NCBI GenBank assembly: GCA_934778215.1
Contig: CAKVOE010000001.1
Location: 558,001 to 622,000, forward strand
Length of the DNA: 64,000 bases
Reading direction: 5' to 3'
From: an uncultured Clostridia bacterium
Lineage (GTDB): Bacteria; Bacillota; Clostridia; Christensenellales; UBA1242
This document shows positions 30,001 to 45,000 of the stretch, in pieces; position 1 is the first letter of the stretch; every line of letters begins with the position of its first letter. The notes under the pieces were generated by a model. The model saw only the letters and a program-made list of their open reading frames with translations, had not been told where the DNA came from and made no database searches. The position numbers and the translations under genes are program-made.

Positions 30001-33000
30001 CCTCAAAAGAAACCACCATATACAACCTAACGGCTTCAATAAATGGTGGCACCGAAGAAGTATATTTGCATAACGGCAAGTTATACAAAACTCGTACAGC
30101 AGGCTTGTATGAAGTTGCAAGTGACGGCAGTCTAAAAATTAACGGAATTGCCGAAAATGTTTGCGTAATTGCAAAGTTTGTCGAAAGTTATAATACTTTG
30201 GTATTTACAGACGCTGGCAACAACGCAGGCATCAAAATTGAGCAAATGGCTTATGTAAACTACAAAGATAATAAACTAGCAACCGTAACCGATAGCCAAT
30301 CAAACGCACTTTCAAAAGATTATATTACAAACATATTTGACTTTGGTGCAACCAAGGTAAGTTATTCGGTAGCAAATGTAACCAATTACATTGCAGTACA
30401 ATTTACCGATAATACGGGCAGGGTTTCTACCTATTACGAATATTCGGCTGAGGGCATAGACGGCAAAATGTACACGCTTTATTCTCTAACCGATATGAGT
30501 AGCAACAAAAACGCTAACATTGCCCAAATGATGTTCTTCTATTTAGAGAACAAAACGCTAATACAACTAACGCAAAGTTCTTCGCTTAATAGTTCAATGC
30601 TTTATATGGATAGCATCACTCAGGTAGCAAATTATGACACCATTCGAGATATTTCGCAACAAAGCGACATAATTAACGACACCCCTCACTATATGTACGA
30701 ACTTAGATACCTTCTAACAGAAGACGAAGTTGCAAACGCTAAAATTTACCTACCATTTTACGGTGCAGTTATAAAGGGCGGAGTAATATACAATAACGGC
30801 ACACAAGTTAACACCTTCTACACCCTTACCACATCAGGTAACGGCACCAAAACGGCAACGCAGTTTACAAGAAGTGGAGCAAGTTATGTTGCAGATGGTG
30901 GCTCAAAGTCATTTAGTGACCTACTATCTCTTACCGCTGTACAAAACACAACTTCACCAAACTACACCACCGACATCACTTCATACACCCAAAGTATGAT
31001 AAAAAAATACGGCGTGCTAACCGATAGTTCAGGTCTTTCTACCCAAAACCCAATAAACTCCACCGACTTTATAGTAAGTTTGGTAGACAATAACGGCATA
31101 AATGGTAACTCCATTCCTACCGCTTTTGTAAACAAAAGCCTATACATAGATTCATCTACCACCCTACTAATAAAAGTTAAGGTAAACAGCAAGTACAAAC
31201 TAAATGCGTCATATTCTACAAACCCATACTACACGCTAAACGCAATAATGTACCCAACGCAAGAGTTTATAGATTCAAACGCACTCAAAGAGGGTTCTGC
31301 AACCGAAAAATATTACGAGAATTTATACTACCTATTTATGGTTACCTTTAACCGAGATATGCTAAACGAATACACTGGATACATGAACCATATCTCTCGT
31401 GGCATAAGTATGATGTTTGACACCACGCTTACCACCACCGATTCATTCTCTACCCTTTTAGGTCTTGCAGATAACGGAGTAAATTCTATAAAGGAACTAT
31501 CTGCTTCGGCTTCTGGCTCATTTATAGGCACCGACAACCGCAGATATTACACCTTTGTTCAACCAACTTCGTACACTCTAACCACACTTAATGCAAATAT
31601 GCACAAATACTCTAACGCATCTGGCACCTTTATTACCGAAGTTAACGCAAACGAAAACACCAACTATACGGTATACCTAATGCGTAATGACTACAATGCA
31701 GGTAGCACAAACAGTGGCTTTAACTTTACCGATATTAAGTCTAACCCTAGTGCAAACTACACTCTTAGCGGAACACCAATTTACACCGTGGTAAAACAAA
31801 ACGGCAAAACACTAAGCGCCTTCCAAGAATATTTGCAAACAACCTACGGCTTCCAGTTTGAACCCGAAAAATACCAAACGGTACAATCGGATACAATAAT
31901 TTACACTAAAAATAGCACTTCAAACACTAGCACCAAAAACTTTACAATTTCCGAAGACGATTTGGCAATATTCTTTAACGCAAACAAAAAACTACAAGAA
32001 ATTGCAACAAACCTATTAGACGGCGTATCAATAAGTTCTGTAAAAGCCGAACTCGAACTATTAAAACTAAATAATTTGTACACCAAATACCAAAATGTAT
32101 TAGGCTACAACAACACCTACTCAACTGCCGATGCATCAAGTTATTATTATAAGAACACCACCTCAAATGGTGTATTCTACAAGGTAAAGCAAACGGTAGA
32201 TAATTTAATCCAAAACCCAGATATCATGGATAAAAATTTGGTAGTAAGTTACCTAACCTCCGCCTTTAACCTATTGACAGACTCCACCCCAAGCGTAACC
32301 ACGCTTAGCGGAATACTAAACTACATAAATGAAAACGAACAGTTCTTAGTTGGTCTAACTTCGCTAAAATCTAACCTAAAACCAATCTTAGATGATTTTA
32401 CTAGCGACATTACCGAAGATATGTTACTAAACAACCAGTTTGCACATTCATTTATAAAAATAACTAATGCACTAACCGACTATTTGGTGCTAAAAATGGC
32501 ACAAATTTCGGCAAATGCCTTTGGCAATATGCGTTTGGTAAGGTCTTCTACACAAGCACTTATTCCTTATACCTTTGACCCAACCACCAATACCGCACAC
32601 CAAGTAAGTTATAACGGTCTAAATATTTCTAACATCAAAAATGCCGACACCGAACTAAATGCCTACATAAATGCTGGCATATACGACCCATCGGTATACT
32701 TTGTTGACGGAAGCAATGGCGAAATAGACGAAACTCATATTCCTACATTTACGCTAAATACCCTATCCTTCTTTGATACATTAAGTTCTTCATCGCAAAA
32801 CACCTTTGCAAAAATACTTAGCCTTGCTCAAAATAACTGGATAGAACTAAACAGCGTAAGCACCAAGTTTAACGCAATTGCAAAAGCCTTTGGCGTCAGC
32901 GTAAACAAATTGTTAAATAGTGAAAACTTTGGCACCGCCGACTTTAATATAACCTACAACAATTTAAGCCTTTCAACCAAACTTGCACTATTCAAAAACG

Positions 33001-36000
33001 TTTACACCGGCGAAGCGTATAGCACCACCGAGGCGCTAAACTACTTTAACTATCTAAAACAACTTTATGTAAACTACCAAAATGTAAATAGCACGCTTTC
33101 TAGCACGCTAAACAAAAACTTTAATACATCGGGTATGTTAAACATACTAAGGTTTAGTAGTTTCTTAGTTTATACGCTAGATGTAAATCACGCTATACTA
33201 AACTACAACTCCGAAGAAAACACTTACGACCGCTTAACCTCATTTGTAACCGACCCTACAACCAACACATCATCATCAATAACCAAAATAGATGAGTTCT
33301 TTGCAGGCGTTGGGCAAAATGATATAACCGTTCTTGGCACAAACCCAACGGTTAGTTACGACAAGTTATACAACTACTTCCGCTTGTTTGGAGCAAACAC
33401 CGACAACTTAGGCGTTGGCGAATACACCTCTATTACAAAAGAAGCGTACGCCGAATATCTAAAACTTATTAAGTTATATCCAAGCAACTTCTGTGATTTA
33501 GGTTACTATAACACCGCCGAAAACCAAAAGGCGTACAACACAAACGGTCAATACAAGCAATTTTTAATTAGTGCCGACACCGAACTAACATTTAGAGCAA
33601 AACTATTAAGCGAGGTCGGAAGCCACAACCTAAATGTATCTGTGCCAAACACTCACTACTCTACACTTCTACTAGATGACGGCAACACCTACAACATAAG
33701 GTTTGCAGGCTGGTATTATGCAAACAAATCTAATGTTACCGACATTGCAAAATCATTCGAAAATATGACACTAATTGGCAACTCAGAGTACTCTCCAATA
33801 GTTGCAACGCAAAACAACTCTACACTAGTAGCACTATACCGCACCTTTGAGTGGTGGTCTATAACCTACGACCCTAACCTAACGCAAATTAATCTAAACA
33901 TTGCAACCGACTGTTTTGGTAGTCCTCTAAGCAAAATTACAAATGCAGACGGCACCGTCACAATTGCAGGATACCTCGACACCGGCACCGATGTAAACAT
34001 TACCATAACCCCACTTGCAGGCAAAGCCTACCAAAATGTGGTATCGGGTTACATAGATGGCATTCAAAACTACCTACCAGATATGTTGCCAAAAATTGCC
34101 CAAGAAAAATACAACAAAGACCAATTCAATGTTGTTGGGCAAACGGTACAATCATCTGCAAACTCAGTTACAAATGTAATCTCTTCAAGAACCATTCATA
34201 CCACCGTTCGATACACTAATGCATCTACTAGCCTTGTTCCTGCATACAAAGATTTGGTAGAGCACCCAGATTCACACACCTTTGTGCTAAATGAGTCGGG
34301 CGACACCGTAAACTTTACCGAATATGTAAAGCGTAGCATAACAAAGGGTACAGCAAACGACCTAACCATACTAACCGAAGATGCACAGATTGTAGTATTT
34401 AAGGTAGTAAACACCAAAACTTCTTACATAAATGAAGACACTGGCGAAGAACAAACGGGCGACCTATTTACCTACACGCTCGAATTTAATGTAAATGGCG
34501 AAACCCGCTATGCAAAACTAAACAAGTTCTACCAGTGGGAAACCACCCAAGGCTACCAAACCACCGATGAGTTCGGTCAACCGCTACAAATAAATAAATC
34601 ATTTGATTACAATACCTCAAACCTAAGCAGTGCAAGCATATTGTATATCTTTGGATATTTTAAAGCGGGCAACACCGTATCAATAACGGCATCAAGCGTA
34701 GCCACCGAAGAGGGCGACACCGCCCAAGGCGACCTCGAATATCTAGACGGCTGGTATCTAAATGGTAACTTTAATAAAACCATACAAGATGCTTCTGGCA
34801 AAGCCTCAATAAAACTACTAGATGGTCAAACCGCTCATGTAGCAAACGCCACCTACGACAACGGTGCAAGTATGCTACAAGTAAACATAACAGTGGTAAA
34901 CGGCAACTACGATTACACCGGCAAAACGCTCGAAACCACACGCTTTGGCGATTTGGTAAAAGCAAACGGCTACACACCACTAGGCAAACTTGTAGACGAA
35001 CTTACCACCGCAATAACCGAGCAGTCTAATGGTATAGCATTAAACTACGGCTCTAACGGTATTCGAATTTACAAGGGTCAACCCGTTTCAGATAACGGTA
35101 ATTCAATATTACTTGCAAGACTTAACAAAATCTCTGCCGAAAAACTTCAATCTATGAAAGAAAACGGGCTAAGCATTATAAATTACGATTTTGATGACGG
35201 CGGATTCCGAATTGTAGAACAAGATACAGGTACAAAGAGCAATCTAAACTTCAATCTAAATTCTACCTTTACGCTATCTACCCCACAATATGTAATTAGC
35301 AATTGTTTAAATGACGATGGCAGTTATTCACACAAAATATTCAAGTTTATTGGCTGGTATTTATCTAACGAGAATGTCGGCACCATCAAAGTTACAAGCA
35401 ACAACGTCTACGAAAGCGAAAACCATATAGATGGCAGACTAGACGCAGTGTACGAACTTTTAACCGACACTCAAATGTCTGGCGTTTATGAATACACAAC
35501 CACACAAACCAACCCCGAAACGGGCGAAACCAAAACCGTTCCCGTTCAAGACTTCGAAAATGTTTACAAACTAAATAGTAGCGTCATCTTCACTCCATCA
35601 AACGCTTCTACCGGCGAGGTAGTAAACCAAGAGTTAGAAGAAATTAGCAGTAGATACGACTACACCTACAACCGTCTACCACTAGGCAGTAACTTTGTAC
35701 TAGTTGGTAGCACCACCGAAGGCTACGCCGTACACGGCTATTTGGTACGCTATTTAACCCAATATGTAACCAACGAAGAAACGGGCGAAACCGCCTACCG
35801 AAATGACCAAGCAATTATTTATACTTATCAAAACGGCGCCACCGAAGCAATTTCGGTAAAACAAATTATGCAAGCCGATGGCACCATTCAAACCACTCTA
35901 ACTGCACTAAACGAAAAGAGCGAGCCTATTACTCACACCTACCAAAATGTAACAAGCATACACGCATTGTTTAACAGTAGGCCAACCGTAAACCTAACCT

Positions 36001-39000
36001 ACTCGCTATATTCACGAGAGTTCTATAACGAAGTTGAGTTTGCTGGCACCACCGATATAAACGCACTAAAACAAAGCACCAACGGCAACGCAACCATCGA
36101 GAACACAAAGTACAACCTACTTTCACAAGAATATCAGTTAGACGAAGACCGTAGGGTAAAATATAACGGATACGCAAGTTACACGCTTTCAGATAGCGTT
36201 ACACAAACCCCTCAAACCAGCATAGTTTCAAACTTCAAGAAAAATAAGGTAATCACACTATCTTCTCCACTACTACTTGTTTCAGATAGTAACCCAAGTG
36301 CAACAAAGGTAAACGCCTTTACAAGGTTTGTAGGCTGGTATGTAAATAACGAACTAATAAGCGTATACGCATCAGACACCCTTTCTATTACGCTAAAAGA
36401 CAACTCAATACAAGTTACCGCAACTACCGAACTAAACGAACCTAGAACCTTTGCAGATGGCAGTACTACTTACACCATCTTTACCAAATCGGAAGACATA
36501 AATATAGAGATGAGATTTTCTACCAACGACTCTACCTCAATAGAGCCAACAGTTGCAGAAGGTGCAGGCGGATTTAAGGTAATTAAGGTAATAGACGCCG
36601 ACCTAGGAAACGTAATAAACGACTTTGCCCAAAGTCAAACGGGTTACGAAATAACTAGCGAAGAAGATTTTGTCGAAACCACTTACCAAACCAACGAAGA
36701 AACGGGCGAAATCACAACCACTTCGGTTAACCGCTTAGGGCTTATAAACTACTTGCTAACCAATTACGGCAAGTTTAACACCAATTTGGTATCAACCTTT
36801 AACGGCACCGAATCTACTACCCCACTAACCTACTATTCTACAACGGGTGGTAGCGGTAGCGAGTCTAGTTTAACCGCAACTACTTACAAAGAGTATTATA
36901 TAGACGGCATCTATGTTGCCGAATATGTAACCGATGAAATAACCGGCAAACAATCGCTTCAACTTACAAGGGTAACAACGGCATCAACCAGCACCGAAAC
37001 CACATTAAGTGCAATGGTTAGCCACATAAACCCAAAAAATTACTACATCAGTTATCGCACCAGAGTCGTTCCTACACTAACCACATCATTTGCAGTGCTA
37101 ACCACTCTAAATGGTGATGTAGTAAACCCAATTGCATCAGTTAACACCTCATTGCAACTAACCGCTCCGTCCGCTTCATCACAAGACTTCTTCGCATCGC
37201 TAGATTACACCACCCTAACCACCACCGAAGACGGATATTACTACTCACTTGGCGGAAGAAACCTAAAAAATAGCACTAAGTTAGAATTAGGTCAAGCGGT
37301 ATTCTATTGCAGTGAAGCAAATACCGAAGTTGAGTTTAGTTTAACTAACGAAACGGATAGTTTCTTAGGCTACTTTATAAACGGAGTACTTGCATCAACC
37401 ACACCAACCTCACTACTAAAAATTAGCGATGGCGACATAGTAGAAGCAAGATTTTACTCTAATATCCGCCACTTTAACCTAACGGCAGTGGTAGATAATG
37501 TAGCAAACGAACTTACCCCACTAGATATAGCAACCGACCAAACGGGCGGAGGCAAAAAAATGGTAGCAACGGTATCAAACGGATACGGTTCTACGGGCTT
37601 TATAAATGTATTTAGTAGTTCGGGCGAAATCGGTACGGGTAGCACCATACCTCAAATAGAAGCTTATGGCACTGGCAAAGTAGTGCTATACGCCCCACGA
37701 GAGGTTACCGTAACCCGAGAAGCCGAAAGTACCGAACCAGACGACACTTATTATCTAAAAGGTTTCTATTATGTAGATGCCCAAACGGGTAAACTAATAG
37801 AACTAACCAAAACCAACGAAGAAGAAAGACCTTCTAACGAATGCGAAATTACAATAGCAAGCATCAAAACCAATTCTCTTTACGCCGTATACGGCAAAAC
37901 TTCCGAAATAACGGTAAGCGTTCAAACGGACGGCGTAGATAACGTAATGCCATCAGGGTTTAGCAATATGTCACACTCTATTGGTAGTTACTCAGTTATC
38001 CAAAAGGCATACACATTCAGTATGTCAATAAACAAAGAGAACCTATACACGCTAATGATAGAGCATTCTTACACTCTAACCGACAGCACCACAGGAGAAA
38101 CCATCTCGGTAACCGACCTACACACCCCAACCGGCACCATAACAACCAAAAAGATAGGCGACACCGAAGAAATTACCGAAATCAAGTCGGGCGGAGTAAC
38201 ATCTAAGGTAGCAGGCAACGACTTCAACTATTCTACAACGCTACAAATTGTAGAGGGCTTTAACAATATTCGTTACATTCTAACCAACGCAAACGCACTA
38301 AAAATTAATGTATTCTATGGCTATTATGACACCATAACCACCTCATCAATACTAACTAACATAATAGGCACAACGGTACTAGAAGCCACCGACACCGTAA
38401 CCGTGCATAACCTATCTAGCACCGAAAGCACATTAAAGTTTGTAGGCTGGTATATAATAGACCCCGAAACAGCAGAACAAAAACTTGTCGCATACGACAA
38501 CAAATTAACAATTTCGGCAGGAAACTTCGCCCAAGGCCTAAACCTTGTTAAAAAGTATGACGATGTCGGCAACAACAACCTTGTTCCAAGCGAGTCAAAA
38601 ATATACGCAACCATACAAAACACAGATGACACAACCGAAGTCATCGAAGACGAAACCCGCCTAGTTGGGCTAACGCAAGAACTTTCGGACGATGGCTCAG
38701 AATGTATGCTAAACGCAACCGAATTTTTAAAGCAAGCACAAAACAACGGATTAGCCTTTACAGGCTTCTATAAAAACGGAATATTACTATCTACCCTATC
38801 AAAATTTAGTTACTCAATATCTAAGGGCATCTCACAAGTGGTAGAAGCACGCTTTACCAAAAAGGTGCTAGAATATACCGCACAGATAGCCGATGGCAAC
38901 CCTACAACCTCTACCCTAACACCAAGCACAACCATAACCCCACTAATCAAAAATGAATTGCAAGATATAGGCTTTGGCTACTTGTATTCAGCGCAAGACG

Positions 39001-42000
39001 CAATATTAAGCGTAACCCTACCAAAGGGCTACATACTAAGCACCGAGCAAACCAAGTTGCTAGCCGATGGCGAAGAATACACCTCAACCCAACACTCTAT
39101 TAGCATAATTAATAACGAAAAGGGTTCTAGTTGCGCAACGGTAATAGTACCTTACAAAATAATAGAAGAACTAATAGCATCTGGCAAAAAACAACTAAAT
39201 GTAGTAGTCGGATTCGAAAGTTACAAACTCAGCCACACCGCAATTAACATTTCGGTTGGTGGAGCCGACCCATCTATGGACGAAAGCACTATTTACTCAT
39301 CAAGTTATGTGTTCTCAATAGATGAGCAAAACGACTTTGCAATCTGGCAAGGCACTACAAAACAACAATTTACAATAACGCTAACCCCAGAAGAAAAAAT
39401 GGACGAAAACTTCCATTACAATATTCACTACTTCTATTACAACCCACTTGTTCAAACACAACAAACGCTAAACGAAACTAACCAAAATTACGACTATCGC
39501 TCAACTGCTAGTAACCACCGCACAAACATAACCAAAAACAGCGATGGCTCAACAGTTTATTCGTATAGCAATTTTGTACTGGTGCCAAACCTACCAACGG
39601 GTGCAACGCTTATCTTCTACACTCTAACCGAGTACAACGAAGCACGCAACCACACCCACGGCGAATTTATACGCCGTACCTACACCGAAGCAGGCACCAA
39701 TGCAGAGGGTGAAGAAAGTGTTACCACAGTCGAAAACATAAACCCACTATTCCACGAAACGGTAATAACCCAACACAACCAACTAACCGAAGAATTTACC
39801 ATATTCACTTCTACCGCCGACTCAAATAGTGAAAACTACGACTATATGTTGTACCACCACATCTACACCCGCATAAACACCAATCCAAAAGATGGTGACC
39901 CTCGTTACTTCACAACTGAAAATATGTCTGATATTACAGGCAACACGCAACAAGACTTTAATATGCATTATTACGGACTTGGCGACTACAAAATAAGTAT
40001 GTTCGAAGACGCAAACGAGTTTATCGAAACCACCCGAAGTTCTGACACAACTCCCGAAACCAACCCCGAAAATTACCACTATCAAAAGCAAAACACCACC
40101 ATTAGTTACAAAACACCGGGCGGTGCAACCTTCTTTGATAAAGACGCCAACAACGATAACTTCGGTTCTCTTGGTAAATATTACATCTATTCGTCAGATA
40201 ACTACATTATTACTTCGGTAACCTTTGTATCTATCAAAAACAAGTTGGCTAATATGAATAGCAAACACAACTCTCATACAGTTTCTGCATCTGCTCGCTA
40301 TTGCTATTTGTGTGAAAACCCTAATGCAAACGCATCAACCTTTACAAACAGTAGCTCTTCATTTACATTTAGACTACAAAACAACGAGCAAGATAATTTA
40401 GATGCACTTGCACTATTAGGTGGCGTTCAACTAAATACCGAGTCAGCAAAAGACAACTACTTGTGCTTTGACAACATAAATGACGACTATTATGTATATG
40501 TAACACTAAAAGAAGTCTTTGCAATCGAAACTCAAATAGTGGTAGACGGTTCAAACCTAACCGAAGAGAAAAACAATAACGAACATCTAATTAATTTTAG
40601 TTCGCTAACCAACATCAAAACCGAAACCAACTACAAAGACAAAGACCGTACTCTAACCGAAACCCCATTTGCTGTGGGCAAAGAATCTAGCGTTTACGCC
40701 TACAAAAAGGACTTCCAATATGACCAGTCACTAGCAGAGCAACAAGCGTGGTTAAGTTTAGACGGCGAGAGTACTATTTTCTCTAAATACGCACTAACCA
40801 ACATTAGCATAAGCATCAAAAACCGTCTGGTAAAAACCTTCTATTTGTGCGACTATGCAGACGAAAGCAAATTATTGCTAGCAGTATACAATTACAGCCA
40901 GCAAAACCCATTTGAATACAACACAGTAATAGCACTAAACTTTGCTTCAAAAGATACCGAAAACAAGGTTTCTTACCTATCCACCGCTCCAAAAATTGGA
41001 CTTCCTACATACTTTGACCTATTTAGGCCAAACGCAGTAAGTTTACAACAATCGCTCGAAAACGCTCTAACCGAAGCCAACGCTCTTCCTACAATTTCGC
41101 CTTACACCGTAGGTTCTAGCAAAAACCTAGCCGAACTAACCGCCTACGAAATTTCGGGCTACAAGTTTGTAGGCTGGCACACCGCAGATGATAGATTGTA
41201 TTCAGCGTCACTTGTAACCACGGCAAAAATTGAGAATATACAAAACCTTTATGCAAGATATATGCCAGACAGCACCCGCACATTGTTAGACTTTACCTCT
41301 GCCACCCAAATTACCTACTATCCTATTCTACTTACGGCTTCGGGCTCTAACTTTACTTCTAGCACAATCACAACATTGCTAAATTTAAACAACGCTCGTC
41401 CATCATTTGGCGAACGCCAAAACTCAATAAATTATAGCACTGTTTCAAATAGTGACGGCTCAACGTTTGGCGGAATAGTTTACACCCAAGACCCAACGCT
41501 AATAGATACTGTTGACTTAACAAAAATTAACCAAAATGCAAAAAATTTAGGTTTGGGTCAAATAGTTGTTACAATCCCTCAATTACTTGCAGATGCAAAA
41601 ATAACGCTAGACTTAACCAAACTAAACTTTGACCAAGTCAAAAACAATCTAATCGGTCTAAACGGGTCAATTGCTTACGCCTCTTCTAGCGGACTTTCCG
41701 AAACACCTTCTACACCGCAAACGCTTGCACAATTTAGTAGCACCCAAAAGGAACAATCGTTTAATGTAAATTACAACAAGCAAACCACTCTGGGTCTAAG
41801 TTTTGCAGGTATCTTCCGTACCGAAATAACAATAGTAGGCTCTACCGAAAACATCTTAAATTATGGCGAGATTATAGACGGCACCCAAACGGAAGTAAAA
41901 GCACACTACCTAACCACAACGGGCAAGAGCGGTTCTACCAAACTAAACCCACTAAACCCAGAAGATATGATAATTTCACTAACAGCCGAAGAGGGCGAAC

Positions 42001-45000
42001 TTGTTACTATGTGGCTAACAATAGATAACCAAAAAATAGATAACTTCTATGGCTGGCACTATATAAACCGCACAGCAACCGAAAGTCAAAAGCACGCCGA
42101 GTACGATTTAAGCCTAATTAATAACATAAATTTAAGTTACATAAATGTAGATATGCCAAAGTTTGGCAGACTTCTATCTACCGAAACTTATAAAGAGTAT
42201 GATTACATTGGTCAGGTAAAAATTTCCGACTTAGGTGTAATTGCAAAACTATATCAAGCAACCGATAACTCAGGCTTTATGTTTGAGTATGTCGAAGACG
42301 GCACAGTTAAGTATAGCGAATTGTTCAATAACTCACTTCACCCAACCACCCGTCCAATAGTTGCAGGCAAATCTTCATTCTACTTGCAAGATAACGAGTA
42401 TTTTGTACAAATAAACAACTTTATGCCAGACTCTATGCTAAATAACCAAAAGTACTCACTACAACTACACAAATACAATGACGCCGAAAACAATATGTAT
42501 TTCTTTGATGCAAATATATATGGCAACGGCAGAAACGACTTTGTACAGTTTACAAACGAAACCGAACTAAATAACCTAAATATAGATGAGTCCTTTAAGT
42601 TAATTCTTGCAAACCTAATTAGCCTACCACAAAAGTACGGCACTTATGACACCAAAACTCTTACTTCAAACATAATAAATGCCGAACAAAACGCAGGCTA
42701 CGGTAACTTCGCATTTGGCGAAAACATAATTATTCAATCTAACTACGCTCGCAAAATTAACCGACTAACCTCCACAGGGCTTGCAATTCAATCGGTATTT
42801 AGCGACACCGTAAGCGAAGCCGATGTCCGAAACTTTGTTTCAAGGGTAGAAGAAAGCCTAACCTCCGGCAAAGAGTATTTTGAAGTTATGACCGAAAACT
42901 ACTCAGCAACCGACATTTCGGCAAACTACCTATTTAACTACCACGCAGACAGCGCAATTAGCGATTTTGTATTGCAAGATAACACTAGCAAAGACCTACT
43001 AAAAGCAAGCGCATACAACGCCGTTCAAAAGGGTCTAGATGCAATAAAATCAGGCACCGAACCCGAAACCACCCAAAATGCAGATGGCGAAACGGTATAC
43101 ACCTATGGCGATTCGGTAAATTTACTAAACAACTACCTAACTAACCCATCTTCAACCAGTTGGAATGATATTAAGTGGAACTTAATTTCTAGCAGTCTAA
43201 CGCTTGCAACAAGCGAACTGTCTTTTGTACAAGTTCCAAAAACGGACGCAATATTCTTTGCAGATATTAGCGGAATGTTTAATAACTACACATCAAAACA
43301 ACTAATCTTTGTTTGGGGTAACGACCTAGCAAATGTATCACTTACTGACAAAAACGGCAATATGCTACAAGACGGTTCATTCGTTCAGTTGTTTACAACT
43401 AGCGAATTTGGCTACCACATAACACCAAATGTCACCACCCGCCAAATAACCGTCACCAACCCAGATGGCACCACCGAAATTAAAACGGTTACGGTACCAC
43501 TTCCACAAAACACATTCGTTACAAACGAGGGCTTCATAAACTTGTCATCGGGTGCTAACGAAAACGCAATTAGTTTTGTATCATTTGGTTACTTCACTCA
43601 GGGTACTTCGGTAGTTATCAAAAGTCGTGGACTAATAGATAACTCTATGCTACAAACCAACTACTCACATACAAACACTATAGTAACGGGCGCAATGCTC
43701 GGAACAAGGGTGCCAAACATAGGCAGAGATGAGTTACCTACCACCACCCCTACTACTCCAACCGAACCAGCAGAACCAGTTGAACCTACCGAACCAGTTG
43801 AACCAGTTGAACCAGTTGAGCCTACCGACCCAACCGAACCAACAGAGCCTACCCCAACCGAACAATACACCTACACCTATAAAAGGAAAACGGGCTTGCA
43901 CGATGTAAGTTACAAAAACTTTGCACTAACCAGCCCAACCTACCACAAGGTAGTATTTGTTGCAGATGACGAAACTCAAAAGAGTACCAACCAAACAATA
44001 ACTCAGTTTAACACCGAGTATTCAACCAACGGTAAAGTCGAAGAAATAATAAATATGGCAACCATATTTGGTATCACTCTCGACACATCGGTAGTAGCAA
44101 TCAACCGTGATGCAATCACTATTAGCCAATCAGACATTTTACAATCTTCAACCTATCAAAAGTTTATAGATATGCTAGTAAGCCTTGCCGAAAAGGGTTT
44201 AACCGAAGAGTTTAACGCCGGCATACGAGATGAAAGTTACGAAGAGATGTTTAAAGAAGACCCAGACAAAGAACAAGAGTTCAATTTTGTGGTTTCTAAC
44301 AACAGCCCAGTATACATTCAAACCAAAGCACGAGAAATTTACACCAACTACATAGCAGGCAAAATTTCATTGCAAACGGCAAACGGCACCTTGCAAGCAT
44401 TAGTAAATGCCGATAATGACGAAGACAAAATAGACGAATCTAACAGTTCTATTGCAAAAATAACCGAGAAACTACAATACACACAAGCATTAGGTTACAA
44501 ATATTCATTAGATTTAACAAAAGAGTTCAATTATGGCTACATAAACATAAATGAAGACACCGAAGAAGCCACCGTATACTTTGCTTCTAGCGACAAGGGC
44601 GGAGCAAATTATGACACCACCGCAAGCGGTTCCGAACTAATGGTAAACATACCAAATAAAAACGGATATTACTTTAAGGGTGTTGTGGTAACCTCTACCA
44701 GCAAGAACGCACAAACGCTAAAAATAAATACGGCTTCAACCACCGACCGCAATAACCTAACCTTTAACGCAACAAACTCAGTCTTCTTTGATGCAAACCA
44801 CACCAACGGCACCAACTGGATAAAAAATGCCGATGGCACCTACACGCTATACTATCAAGCAACGGGTGAACTAACCACAACCATTAGCGTAATTGCTCTA
44901 TACGAAGATATCCTATATCCAGTAGATATAAATACTTATGAATATCAAACATCAAGATTCAGTTACGAAAACGCCGATGGCTCACTTCAATATGTAGAAT

